From Lachnospiraceae bacterium (GTDB lineage Bacteria; Bacillota_A; Clostridia; Lachnospirales; Lachnospiraceae), in NCBI GenBank assembly GCA_017391465.1, contig JAFOYH010000015.1, forward strand, positions 1 through 47,819: 47,819 nucleotides of DNA, written 5' to 3'. Of this stretch, positions 1 to 7,717 are shown piece by piece (the stretch's first letter is position 1; the number at the start of each line of letters is the position of its first letter). The notes under the pieces are model-generated. The model was not told the DNA's origin and did not search any database. It saw only the letters and a list, made by a program, of their open reading frames with translations. The position numbers and the translations under genes were made by a program.

Positions 1-1
1 A

Positions 2-391
2 GACATGGTAACTAAAAAAGGTCTCGCCGACCATTTCGAAATTGCATCCGCGGCCACCAGCCGCGAAGAAATCGGCAATCCGGTCCATCCGGGTACAAAG
101 CGCATCTTAGACGGTCTTGGCATCAGCTGCAAAGGCAAGCGTGCGGTGCAGACAACCCGTCAGGATTACAATCATTACGATTACATCATCGGCATGGACA
201 GCTGGAATATGCGCAATATGTCCAAAATCTACGGTGGTGATCCGGACAATAAGCTGTACAAGCTTTTACAGTTTGCGGGCAAGAGTGATGATGTGGCGGA
301 TCCATGGTACACAGGCAACTTTGATGTGACCTACCGGGATGTGAAAGCCGGATGTGAAGGTTTGTTCGAACATATTATGAATAAAAAATAA
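2..391 (+). CDS. Low-molecular-weight protein-tyrosine phosphatase, 3' part
   Basis: The reading frame is open to the left edge, so the 5' end is outside the window. The visible 129 codons match the middle and C-terminal part of LMW protein-tyrosine phosphatases (arsenate-reductase-like fold): IASAATSREEIGNPVHPGT is the typical segment after the first helix, and DPWYTGNFDVTY carries the conserved DPW(Y) aspartate that acts as general acid. The P-loop (CxGNxCRS) must lie upstream and cannot be seen. The Met at position 5 is internal, not the start. Family role: hydrolysis of phosphotyrosine or small aryl phosphates in the cytoplasm; the actual substrate is not shown by context. Confidence 0.88.
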   Translation, partial: DMVTKKGLADHFEIASAATSREEIGNPVHPGTKRILDGLGISCKGKRAVQTTRQDYNHYDYIIGMDSWNMRNMSKIYGGDPDNKLYKLLQFAGKSDDVADPWYTGNFDVTYRDVKAGCEGLFEHIMNKK

Positions 392-392
392 A

Positions 393-478
393 CGTTTCAA
401 ATTTGAAAACACTTTGAATCCCCAATTTTATCGTAGATGAATGATGAAATTTGGAAACGATACAAAGTGTTTTTGCTG
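393..478 (+). terminator. Terminator-like structure after the phosphatase gene
   Basis: Positions 406-416 and 463-473 form a perfect 11-bp inverted repeat (AAAACACTTTG / CAAAGTGTTTT), and the right arm runs into a T-rich tail. The 46-base loop is long for a simple terminator. A second complementary pair, 393-404 with 447-459 (one bulged G), interleaves with the first, so the two stems are exclusive or form a pseudoknot. Positions 394-410 are also nearly self-palindromic. Confidence 0.45.
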
Positions 479-498
479 TTTTTATGTGCATATTTTCC

Positions 499-527
499 TT
501 GTCATATATTGGCATTTGTTGTATTAT
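499..527 (+). promoter_or_regulatory. Sigma-A type promoter for the Na/Pi symporter gene
   Basis: TTGTCA (499-504), a 17-base spacer, then TATTAT (522-527). It lies about 80 bases before the symporter start, in an AT-rich leader that also holds a 12-base direct repeat (TTATGTAAAATT at 539-550 and 572-583). Confidence 0.55.
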
Positions 528-609
528 CAAAATTGAGGTTATGTAAAATTTAAGCAAAATCTTAGTAAAAATTATGTAAAATTGTTTAGAGTTTAGGGGA
601 GAAAAAACA

Positions 610-2412
610 ATGGAAACGATTTTAACAGCGATTAAGCTGCTCGGTGGTCTTGCCATGTTCCTTTATGGTATGGAGATCATGGGCGATGGCTTAAAACAGG
701 GATCTGGTACAGCTTTGAAAAATGTGCTTGGAAAGTTGACACATAATGCACTTTTAGGTGTGATCACAGGTGCTTTGGTTACAGCAGTTATCCAGAGTTC
801 TACAGCAACGATCGTATTAACAGTAGGTTTGATCGGTGCAGGTATTTTGAACTTACGTCAGGCAGTAAGCATTGTACTTGGTGCAAACATTGGTACAACG
901 GTAACCGCTCAGATTATCCGTTTGATGGATATTGAATCTTCGGGTCCATCACTTTTAACATTTTTTAAACCGGATACATTGGCACCGATTGCATTGATTA
1001 TCGGTATTATTCTGGTAATGTTCATTAAAAAAGAATCTGTACAGCCTGCAGGAATTATTGCCATGGGCTTCGGTATTCTTTTTACTGGTCTTATGTGTAT
1101 GACGGATGCGGTTGAGCCATTGGCTGAATCTCCGGCATTTGTTGAAGCATTGGGCTTCTTTAGTGGTATGCCGATTCTGGGTATTTTAACGGGTCTTGTT
1201 CTTACCGTTATCATTCAGAGTTCTTCGGCGATGGTCGGTATTTTACAGGCCTTATCCGTAACCGGGGTTATGACATTTGAAATTGTTTACCCAATCATCA
1301 TGGGTATTAACCTTGGTACATGTATTACAACAGCGATGGTATGTTCCATCGGATCTTCCAAAGATGCAAAACGTACAGGTGTTGTACATATCGTATTTAA
1401 TACCATCGGTACCATTCTCTTTATGATTGCCATGACAATCTTTAGAAATATGGGTATGTGGTCAGGTCTTTGGGAAAATGTTGTCGACAGTGGTGTGATC
1501 GCCAATTTCCAGACAATCTTTAACTTGATCACAGCTGTTGTCTTATTACCATTTACAGGTATTCTTGTAAATATTGCATGCGCAATCGTTAAAGATGATG
1601 TTGTTGAAGAAAAAGTTTATCCGGAAATGTTACTTCTCGACAGCAAGTTAATGACTGTACCACGTGTGGCGCTTGGCGAAGTACATCAGGCCATTGTCAT
1701 GGTATCTAAAGTTGCAAAAGAAAATCTTGCACTCAGTCTCGAACAGCTTTTTACTTACGATGATGATAAAAAAGTGCAGATTCTTGAAACAGAAGATCGT
1801 TTGGATCAGTTTACAGACAGTGTGGATAACTATTTGATTGACCTTTCCAAAACGATTGATAATGAGACAGACAACCGTCATAGAAATATGTTAATGCAGT
1901 GTGCGCGAGACGTTGAACGTGTGGGCGATTACGCAACAAACATCGAAGAGATGGCAGAAAAGATGCATCGTGCAGAATTTGAATTCTCTGTAAGTGCAAA
2001 GAAAGAATTAGCAATTCTCGAAGACGCTGTTTTGGAAATCCTTCGTTTGACGGTAGATGCTCTTCAGAATGAAAGTGAGTCTACAGCGCGTCGTATTGAA
2101 CCATTAGAAGAAGTTATTGATGACATGGTTCTCTTGCTTAAAGACCGTCATACAGAACGTCTTTGCAAGGGCTTCTGTTCCATCGATTCCGGCCTTGTGT
2201 TCTTAGATGTACTTACATATCTTGAACGTACAGCCGATCAGTGTTCCAGCATTGCCATGTTAATGCTTGGTCAGCGAAATGTGGAGATTATGAAAAATCA
2301 TCATTTATATCTTGAAGAACTCCATGCTTCTTCCGATCAGTCTTATGTAGCTGAACATTCGAACCGTAAAGCACAGTATCTTGTGCCGTTACAGAATATT
2401 GAATTTGAATAA
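610..2412 (+). CDS. Na/Pi cotransporter family protein with C-terminal PhoU-like domain
   Basis: A 600-residue membrane protein of the NptA/YjbB (Na_Pi_cotrans) family. The N-terminal ~320 residues hold two inverted membrane repeats, each with the family's glutamine-serine signature (VIQSSTATIVLTVGL and VIIQSSSAMVGILQAL), which form the sodium and phosphate path. From about residue 340 to 570 the sequence becomes hydrophilic and helical, with PhoU-like pattern (CARDVERVGDYATNIEEMAE). It presumably imports or balances phosphate across the plasma membrane, the PhoU part giving regulation. The start is supported by GGGGAG about 9 bases upstream. It is monocistronic: its own promoter upstream and a terminator after it. 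Substrate is inferred from family only. Confidence 0.9.
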   Translation: METILTAIKLLGGLAMFLYGMEIMGDGLKQGSGTALKNVLGKLTHNALLGVITGALVTAVIQSSTATIVLTVGLIGAGILNLRQAVSIVLGANIGTTVTAQIIRLMDIESSGPSLLTFFKPDTLAPIALIIGIILVMFIKKESVQPAGIIAMGFGILFTGLMCMTDAVEPLAESPAFVEALGFFSGMPILGILTGLVLTVIIQSSSAMVGILQALSVTGVMTFEIVYPIIMGINLGTCITTAMVCSIGSSKDAKRTGVVHIVFNTIGTILFMIAMTIFRNMGMWSGLWENVVDSGVIANFQTIFNLITAVVLLPFTGILVNIACAIVKDDVVEEKVYPEMLLLDSKLMTVPRVALGEVHQAIVMVSKVAKENLALSLEQLFTYDDDKKVQILETEDRLDQFTDSVDNYLIDLSKTIDNETDNRHRNMLMQCARDVERVGDYATNIEEMAEKMHRAEFEFSVSAKKELAILEDAVLEILRLTVDALQNESESTARRIEPLEEVIDDMVLLLKDRHTERLCKGFCSIDSGLVFLDVLTYLERTADQCSSIAMLMLGQRNVEIMKNHHLYLEELHASSDQSYVAEHSNRKAQYLVPLQNIEFE

Positions 2413-2420
2413 GATGTTTG

Positions 2421-2456
2421 AAAACTTCAGTCAGAAATGGCTGGAGTTTTTTATTT
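2421..2456 (+). terminator. Intrinsic terminator after the Na/Pi symporter
   Basis: AAAACTTCAGTC pairs with GGCTGGAGTTTT (one G-T wobble each side of the centre) and runs into TTTTTATTTT. A second perfect hairpin, TATTTTACAG / CTGTAAAATA (2452-2461 and 2469-2478), follows at once and separates this gene from the fatty-acid operon promoter. Confidence 0.8.
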
Positions 2457-2488
2457 TACAGAAAATACCTGTAAAATAAAAAAGATAC

Positions 2489-2501
2489 TTTGAACTTCAA
2501 A
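2489..2501. promoter_or_regulatory. FabT-like operator palindrome 1
   Basis: TTTGAACTTCAAA, arms TTTGA/TCAAA around three bases, preceded by ATAC like the other two sites in this window. It ends nine bases before the -35 box of the acpP promoter. The form matches the binding motif known for FabT, the MarR-family repressor of fatty-acid genes in streptococci. No fabT gene is in the window. Confidence 0.65.
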
Positions 2502-2509
2502 ATTTCTTC

Positions 2510-2538
2510 TTGACAAATAATTGAAACAATCATATACT
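2510..2538 (+). promoter_or_regulatory. Promoter of the fatty-acid synthesis operon
   Basis: A consensus -35 TTGACA (2510-2515), exactly 17 bases, then TATACT (2533-2538). The -10 box overlaps the first base of operator 2, so a bound repressor would block polymerase. The acpP start is about 48 bases downstream. Confidence 0.88.
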
Positions 2539-2550
2539 TTGAATATCAAA
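2538..2550. promoter_or_regulatory. FabT-like operator palindrome 2
   Basis: TTTGAATATCAAA with flanking ATAC, sharing one base with the -10 box and covering the probable transcription start. This is the classic repressor position. Together with operator 1 it brackets the promoter. Confidence 0.7.
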
Positions 2551-2586
2551 ATATTATAATTTCAAAATAAAAAGGAGAACATCATT

Positions 2587-2820
2587 ATGTTAGAGAAACT
2601 TACAGCTATTATTGCAGACACATTATCTGTTGAGGAAGATATTATTAAAGAAGAGACTTCCTTAAAGGAGGACCTTGACGCGGATTCTTTAGATTTTGTA
2701 GAATTGGTTATGAACATTGAGGAAAATTTCGGTGTCAGTATTGATGAAGAGGATACAGCGAAGATTAAAACCGTTCAGGATATTTTAGATTATTTAAAAG
2801 CACAGGGTGTTGAGGAGTAA
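2587..2820 (+). CDS. acpP: Acyl carrier protein
   Basis: A 77-residue acidic protein with the DSLDFVEL motif; Ser34 is the site for the 4'-phosphopantetheine arm that carries growing acyl chains. Length and the surrounding LDADSLDFVELVMNIEENF helix II pattern are typical for bacterial ACP. A strong AAGGAG site lies about nine bases before the ATG. It is the first gene of the operon. Its stop codon overlaps the fabK start (TAATG), which suggests translational coupling of carrier and enoyl reductase. In many relatives fabH or a fabT regulator sits next to acpP; neither is present here. Confidence 0.96.
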   Translation: MLEKLTAIIADTLSVEEDIIKEETSLKEDLDADSLDFVELVMNIEENFGVSIDEEDTAKIKTVQDILDYLKAQGVEE

Positions 2821-3761
2821 TGAAAACAAGAATTACAGAACTTTTAAATATTGAATACCCTATTTTTCAGGGGGGCATGGCATGGGTAGCTGAACATACA
2901 TTAGCGGCAGCCGTCTCCAATGCCGGCGGGCTTGGTATTTTAGCGTCTGGAGGTGCACCATGTGAGTGGATCCGTGAGGAGATTCGAAAGACGAAGACAT
3001 TGACAGATAAACCTTTTGGGGTGAATCTTATGTTGATGAATCCGGAAGCAGAAGCCATTGCCCGGATGCTTGTTGAAGAGGGGGTTCAGGTCGTAACGAC
3101 AGGGGCCGGTAATCCGGAAAAGTATTTTTCCATGTGGAAGGAAGCTGGGATGATTATTATTCCGGTGGTTGCATCCGTTGCATTGGCACGTCGAATGGAA
3201 AAGTATGGTGCACATGCCATCGTTGCCGAAGGGTGTGAAGCCGGAGGGCATATTGGAGAGATGACAACCATGACACTGGTTCCTCAGATTGTTCGCGAAG
3301 TGTCCATTCCGGTCATTGCTGCAGGTGGTATTGGCGATGGACATGGTGTGGCAGCAGCATTTATGCTTGGTGCAGAAGGCGTTCAGGTTGGAACAAGATT
3401 TTTATTGGCCGATGAAACCCGGATTCATGACAATTATAAAGAAAAAGTCGTTAAGGCGAGGGATATTGACACTCAGGTGACAGGTCGTTCAACAGGACAT
3501 CCGATCCGTGTGCTTCGTAATGCCATGAGCAAGAAGTATCTGAAGATGGAAGCAGAAGGTGCGGCTTTGGAAGAACTCGAAGCCATAACATTAGGTTCAT
3601 TGAAACGTGCAGTGGTTGACGGTGATGTTAAAGAAGGATCCATCATGGCAGGTCAGGTTGCTGGGCTTGTACATAAACGACAGAGCTGTCAGGCGATCAT
3701 TGAGGAAATGATGAGTGAAGCGAAGGATGTTATAGCGAATGCAAGCCATCAATTACTCTAA
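2820..3761 (+). CDS. fabK: Enoyl-[acyl-carrier-protein] reductase II, FMN-dependent
   Basis: A 313-residue TIM-barrel flavoprotein of the nitronate monooxygenase/FabK family. The start TRITELLNIEYPIFQGGMAW and the glycine-rich FMN phosphate loop (PVIAAGGIGDGHGVAAAFMLGAEGVQVGTRF, around residues 160-190) are characteristic. FabK reduces the enoyl-ACP double bond with NAD(P)H as the last step of each elongation cycle and replaces FabI in many clostridia and streptococci, giving natural triclosan tolerance. Its place between acpP and fabD supports FabK over 2-nitropropane dioxygenase, which is similar in sequence. A terminator-like hairpin begins at its stop codon. Confidence 0.93.
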   Translation: MKTRITELLNIEYPIFQGGMAWVAEHTLAAAVSNAGGLGILASGGAPCEWIREEIRKTKTLTDKPFGVNLMLMNPEAEAIARMLVEEGVQVVTTGAGNPEKYFSMWKEAGMIIIPVVASVALARRMEKYGAHAIVAEGCEAGGHIGEMTTMTLVPQIVREVSIPVIAAGGIGDGHGVAAAFMLGAEGVQVGTRFLLADETRIHDNYKEKVVKARDIDTQVTGRSTGHPIRVLRNAMSKKYLKMEAEGAALEELEAITLGSLKRAVVDGDVKEGSIMAGQVAGLVHKRQSCQAIIEEMMSEAKDVIANASHQLL

Positions 3762-3795
3762 GTGTGCTTCAAAATTGGGAGCACACTTTATTCTT
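3761..3795 (+). terminator. Internal terminator/attenuator between fabK and fabD
   Basis: AGTGTGCT (3761-3768) and AGCACACT (3780-3787) are perfectly complementary over eight bases with an 11-base loop, followed by TTATTCTT. The stem starts at the last base of the fabK stop codon. It probably lowers readthrough, so that acpP and fabK are made in excess over the downstream genes. Confidence 0.7.
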
Positions 3796-3805
3796 GGGAA
3801 AATAC

Positions 3806-3818
3806 TTTGAAATTCAAA
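3806..3818. promoter_or_regulatory. FabT-like operator palindrome 3, before fabD
   Basis: TTTGAAATTCAAA with the same ATAC flank as the two upstream sites, 20 bases before the fabD start and just after the internal terminator. It suggests a second regulated entry point. An AATACT -10-like box is at 3801-3806, but I see no good -35 box at 17 bases. Confidence 0.65.
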
Positions 3819-3838
3819 TTAATTAATGGGAGTATATT

Positions 3839-4753
3839 ATGAAAGCAGCATTTATTTTTCCGGGTCAGGGTGCCCAAAAATGTGGAATGGGTAAAGATTT
3901 TTACGAGACATTTGTGGAAAGCCGAAAGGTTTATGATATGTCGTCCAGAATCCTTGGCATGGATGTGTGTGCTCTATGTTTTGAGCCAAATGAACAATTA
4001 GATATTACCCGTTACACTCAGGTGGGATTGCTGACAACTGAAATTGCCATTTTAAAGGCGGTTGAAGCCAAAGGCATTGTTCCTGTGGTAACGGCTGGCT
4101 TAAGTCTTGGTGAATATGCAGCCATTGTTGCAGCAAAGAAAATGTCGGTGGAAGATGCCCTTCGAGTTATTGAACGTCGGGGACTTTATATGCAGGAAGC
4201 TGTGCCATCTGGTGGAGCCATGTCAGCCATTATAGGGTTAGATGTGGAAACTGTTCGAAAGATTTGTGAAGAAACAGCAGGCATTGTTGAAGTGGCTAAT
4301 GATAATTGTCCGGGACAAGTGGTTATTTCCGGTGAAGCTGAGGCTGTAGCATGCGCAGGCCATATGCTTAAAGCAGCGGGTGCACGCATGGTCACACCGT
4401 TAAATGTGAGTGGTCCATTTCATTCATCCATGTTAGCGGATGCTGGAAAACGGCTGAGAAAAGAACTGGATCAGGTGCAGTGGATGGAATCGGACATTCC
4501 ATATATGTCCAACACCGTTGCTGAAGACATTAGAAAAACAGAAGATATTGCACCGTTACTCGAACGACAGGTATCGGAAGGTGTGTATTGGCAGGAGGAT
4601 ATTCGAAAAATGCTGGACATGGGTGTGGATACCTTTATTGAAATGGGACCGGGAAAGACCCTTGCAGGATTTTTAAAACGAATTGACCGAAAAGCGAAAT
4701 GCCTATCCATTGAAACGGTGGATGATTTGAACAAGCTGGATTTGTGTAAATGA
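3839..4753 (+). CDS. fabD: Malonyl-CoA:ACP S-malonyltransferase
   Basis: 304 residues, usual FabD length. The N-terminal FPGQGAQ motif, the nucleophile elbow GLSLGEYAA with catalytic Ser89, and GPFHSSML with His195 are all intact. The enzyme moves malonyl from CoA to ACP for chain elongation. GGGAG lies six bases before the ATG. It follows an internal terminator and a FabT-like operator, so it may start a second transcript of the operon. The last codons overlap the region carrying the fabG ribosome site. Confidence 0.96.
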   Translation: MKAAFIFPGQGAQKCGMGKDFYETFVESRKVYDMSSRILGMDVCALCFEPNEQLDITRYTQVGLLTTEIAILKAVEAKGIVPVVTAGLSLGEYAAIVAAKKMSVEDALRVIERRGLYMQEAVPSGGAMSAIIGLDVETVRKICEETAGIVEVANDNCPGQVVISGEAEAVACAGHMLKAAGARMVTPLNVSGPFHSSMLADAGKRLRKELDQVQWMESDIPYMSNTVAEDIRKTEDIAPLLERQVSEGVYWQEDIRKMLDMGVDTFIEMGPGKTLAGFLKRIDRKAKCLSIETVDDLNKLDLCK

Positions 4754-4764
4754 GGAATTTAGAT

Positions 4765-5505
4765 ATGTTAAAAGGAAAAGTGGCTCTGATCACAGGAGCC
4801 GGTAAAGGGATTGGTGCAGCCATCGCAAAGGAAATGGCGGCTCAGGGGGCATTTGTGATTATCAATTACAGTCGTTCCAAAGAGCAGGCCATGCAGGTGA
4901 AAGCATCCATTGAAGCTGCAGGTGGACAGGCAGCCATTTATGGCTGTGACGTGTCGGATAGTGAAAGTGTAAAAAATATGATTGCTGATGTGATCAAAGA
5001 ACATAAATGTCTGGACATTCTTGTTAACAATGCGGGGATGACAAAAGATGGTTTGTTAATGCGCATGAAAGAAGAAGATTTCGACCAGGTCTTGGATGTG
5101 AATTTAAAAGGGACATTTAACTGTATTCAAAATGCATCGAGATATATGATGAAACAAAAGAACGGACGTATTTTGAATATTTCATCGGTAGTTGGTCTGT
5201 ATGGCAATGCAGGTCAGGTGAATTATTCGGCATCCAAAGCAGGGATTATCGGTCTGACAAAATCTGTTGCCAAAGAACTTGGAAGTCGTGGTATTACAGC
5301 AAATGCCATTGCACCGGGATTTATTCAGACAGAGATGACCGATGTATTAAGTGAAGACGTGAAGGCGCATATGCGAGATGCCATTAGCCTGGGATGTTTT
5401 GGAACGGTGGAAGATATCGCCCATGCCGCAGTCTTCTTGACATCCGATCAGGCCAGATACATTACCGGCCAGGTGCTGTGTGTGGATGGCGGGATCCAAA
5501 TGTAA
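4765..5505 (+). CDS. fabG: 3-oxoacyl-[acyl-carrier-protein] reductase
   Basis: A short-chain dehydrogenase with TGAGKGIG (cofactor loop, residues 10-17), NNAG, the catalytic serine at 140/141, and YSASK giving Tyr154 and Lys158. It reduces 3-ketoacyl-ACP with NADPH. I place the start at the ATG at 4765: it follows TGAGGA by eight bases and gives the 246-residue protein with the usual MLKGKVALITG beginning. An in-frame ATG at 4750, overlapping the fabD stop, would add five residues but has no ribosome site at proper spacing. Confidence 0.94.
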   Translation: MLKGKVALITGAGKGIGAAIAKEMAAQGAFVIINYSRSKEQAMQVKASIEAAGGQAAIYGCDVSDSESVKNMIADVIKEHKCLDILVNNAGMTKDGLLMRMKEEDFDQVLDVNLKGTFNCIQNASRYMMKQKNGRILNISSVVGLYGNAGQVNYSASKAGIIGLTKSVAKELGSRGITANAIAPGFIQTEMTDVLSEDVKAHMRDAISLGCFGTVEDIAHAAVFLTSDQARYITGQVLCVDGGIQM

Positions 5506-5542
5506 TAAAACGAAAATATTTGAAGCGATGAGGAGATAGAGG

Positions 5543-6781
5543 ATGAGAGAAAGAGTTGTTGTAACAGGTTTGGGTGTAATCTCACCTATTGGGAATAACG
5601 TCAATGATTTTTGGACAAGTGTTAAAGAAGGAAAAACAGGCATTGGTCCATTGACATATTTTGACACAGATGGTTACCGTGTGAGTCTTGCCGCTCAGGT
5701 GAAAGATTTTAATGCGACTGATTATATGAATCGAAAAGACGCAAAACGTATGGAACTTTTTTGCCAGTATGCAGTGGCAGCGGCGAAACAGGCATTGGAG
5801 CACTCAGGCATTAACATGGAAAATGAAGATCCATTCCGTGTGGGTGTCAGTGTGGGTTCGGGTATTGGAAGCCTTCAGATGATTGAAAAAGAAGAAAAAC
5901 GTCTCATGGAGAAAGGGATGAGCAAAGTATCCCCATTGTTTGTGCCGATGATGATTTCCAATATGGCAGCCGGAAATGTTTCTATTCAGTTTGGTTGTCG
6001 TGGAAAATCCACAAATGTGGTGACAGCCTGTGCGACAGGAACTCATGCCATCGGTGAAGCCTATCGCAGTATTCAGATGGGTGAAGCCGATGTTATGTTG
6101 GCAGGCGGTACAGAAGCAGCCATTTGTCCATTGGGCATTGCAGGATTTGGTGCGTTAACAGCACTCACATCCGCCAGTGACCCGGCGCGTGCATCTATTC
6201 CATTTGACAAAGAACGCAGTGGCTTTGTTATGGGTGAGGGTGCCGGTGTGGTTATTCTCGAAAGTCTCAGTCATGCGAAAGCCCGAGGCGCAAAGATTAT
6301 TGCAGAGGTCTGCGGTTATGGTGCAACATCCGATGCGTTCCATATCACATCTCCTGCAGAAGACGGAAGCGGTGCAGCCAAATCCATGGAACTTGCCATG
6401 AAAGAGGCAGGGGTGACACCGGAAGAGGTTAGCTATATCAATGCGCACGGAACAAGCACTCATCACAATGATCTTTTCGAAACAAGAGCCATTAAACGTG
6501 CCTTTGGTGAAGCAGCCTATCGCGTTCCGATCAGCTCAACAAAATCCATGACCGGGCATATGCTTGGTGCAGCAGGTGCGGTTGAATTTATCACATGTGT
6601 TAAATCCATCGAAGATGGCTACATTCATCCAACGGTCGGTTATCAGGTGCCGGATGAAGAATTGGATTTGAATTATGTTCCGGGACAGGGAATTCGTGGT
6701 GAAGTAAAGGTTTGCTTATCCAATTCTCTTGGTTTTGGCGGTCACAATGCGACGGTGGCAGTAAAACAGTTTATCGAATAA
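5543..6781 (+). CDS. fabF: 3-oxoacyl-[acyl-carrier-protein] synthase II
   Basis: 412 residues, typical KAS II. The Cys-His-His triad is visible: Cys163 in TACATGTHA, His302 in NAHGTSTHHND and His339 in MTGHMLGAAG. The C-terminal NSLGFGGHNA loop is also conserved. FabF condenses malonyl-ACP with acyl-ACP and drives chain elongation. With no FabH in this window, initiation must be supplied from elsewhere. The ribosome site AGGAGATAGAGG lies directly before the ATG. Confidence 0.96.
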   Translation: MRERVVVTGLGVISPIGNNVNDFWTSVKEGKTGIGPLTYFDTDGYRVSLAAQVKDFNATDYMNRKDAKRMELFCQYAVAAAKQALEHSGINMENEDPFRVGVSVGSGIGSLQMIEKEEKRLMEKGMSKVSPLFVPMMISNMAAGNVSIQFGCRGKSTNVVTACATGTHAIGEAYRSIQMGEADVMLAGGTEAAICPLGIAGFGALTALTSASDPARASIPFDKERSGFVMGEGAGVVILESLSHAKARGAKIIAEVCGYGATSDAFHITSPAEDGSGAAKSMELAMKEAGVTPEEVSYINAHGTSTHHNDLFETRAIKRAFGEAAYRVPISSTKSMTGHMLGAAGAVEFITCVKSIEDGYIHPTVGYQVPDEELDLNYVPGQGIRGEVKVCLSNSLGFGGHNATVAVKQFIE

Positions 6782-6803
6782 CACATAAAGGCAGGGTTCA
6801 ACC

Positions 6804-7262
6804 ATGGAATTTGAACAGATTATAAAATTAATAGAAACCGTTTCGTCTTCCGGGCTGACACGGTTTGATTATGAAACCGATGGCGTAAAACTTCACATGG
6901 GTCAGAAAAAGGTACAGACGATATATGAAAATCTAACGGTGTCTGGAACCAGAGCGTCTGAATCCATAGAAAGTACCATTAAAGAGACGGTGGCATCGGA
7001 TGCAGTACCGGTGAAAAACGGTACGGATGTCGTATCGCCAATTGTTGGGGTATTTTATGCGGCCTCCAGTCCGGATGCAGCCCCATTTGTGAAGGTGGGA
7101 GACCACGTGCAAAAAGGTCAGGTCATAGGTATTGTTGAGGCAATGAAATTGATGAATGAGATTCCAAGTGATGTGACAGGAATTATCACAGAAATTTACG
7201 TACAGAATGGAGATGGCGTGGAATATGGCCAGCCGATTATCTGTGTGAAGGAATCCGAATAG
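6804..7262 (+). CDS. accB: Biotin carboxyl carrier protein of acetyl-CoA carboxylase
   Basis: 152 residues. The C-terminal half is a biotinyl domain with VEAMKLMNE, where Lys115 receives biotin. The N-terminal ~40 residues (FEQIIKLIETVSSSGLTRFDYE) are the usual AccB start, joined by a Ser/Thr/Val-rich linker. It carries carboxybiotin from AccC to the AccA/AccD transferase. Placed between fabF and fabZ, the same order as in streptococci and lactococci. Confidence 0.95.
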   Translation: MEFEQIIKLIETVSSSGLTRFDYETDGVKLHMGQKKVQTIYENLTVSGTRASESIESTIKETVASDAVPVKNGTDVVSPIVGVFYAASSPDAAPFVKVGDHVQKGQVIGIVEAMKLMNEIPSDVTGIITEIYVQNGDGVEYGQPIICVKESE

Positions 7263-7278
7263 AAACTGAGGAAAAGAT

Positions 7279-7704
7279 ATGACATTAAATATCAAAGATA
7301 TTATGGAGATTATTCCCCACAGACAGCCCATGTTATTAGTGGACCGTGTGGAAATCATCGAAGAGGATAAAAAGGCGACAGGCTATAAAGGTGTTACATA
7401 TAATGAACCTTATTTTGCCGGACATTTTCCGACAGAGCCCGTCATGCCGGGAGTTTTGATCATGGAAGCTCTGGCACAGACAGTGGCGGTCCTTTTGTTG
7501 AATAAACCGGAAATGCGCGGCAAGATTGGGTATTACGGTGCTATGAACAAGGTCCGTTTTCGTAAAAAAGTTGTACCGGGAATGATCCTTCGTATGGAAG
7601 TAGAAATTTTAAAGTACAGAGGACCGGTGGCGGTTGCCTGTGGAAAGGCATATACAGAGGAAGGTTTGGCTGCCGAGGGTGAAATGACATTTATGATCGG
7701 ATAA
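7279..7704 (+). CDS. fabZ: 3-hydroxyacyl-[acyl-carrier-protein] dehydratase
   Basis: 141 residues with a hot-dog fold signature: [20 protein letters not shown], giving His49 and Glu63 as catalytic residues. It removes water from 3-hydroxyacyl-ACP to form the trans-2-enoyl substrate of FabK. In organisms lacking FabA, some FabZ copies also isomerise to make unsaturated chains; sequence alone does not tell which type this is. Confidence 0.95.
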   Translation: MTLNIKDIMEIIPHRQPMLLVDRVEIIEEDKKATGYKGVTYNEPYFAGHFPTEPVMPGVLIMEALAQTVAVLLLNKPEMRGKIGYYGAMNKVRFRKKVVPGMILRMEVEILKYRGPVAVACGKAYTEEGLAAEGEMTFMIG

Positions 7705-7717
7705 CGAGGTGAGACAT

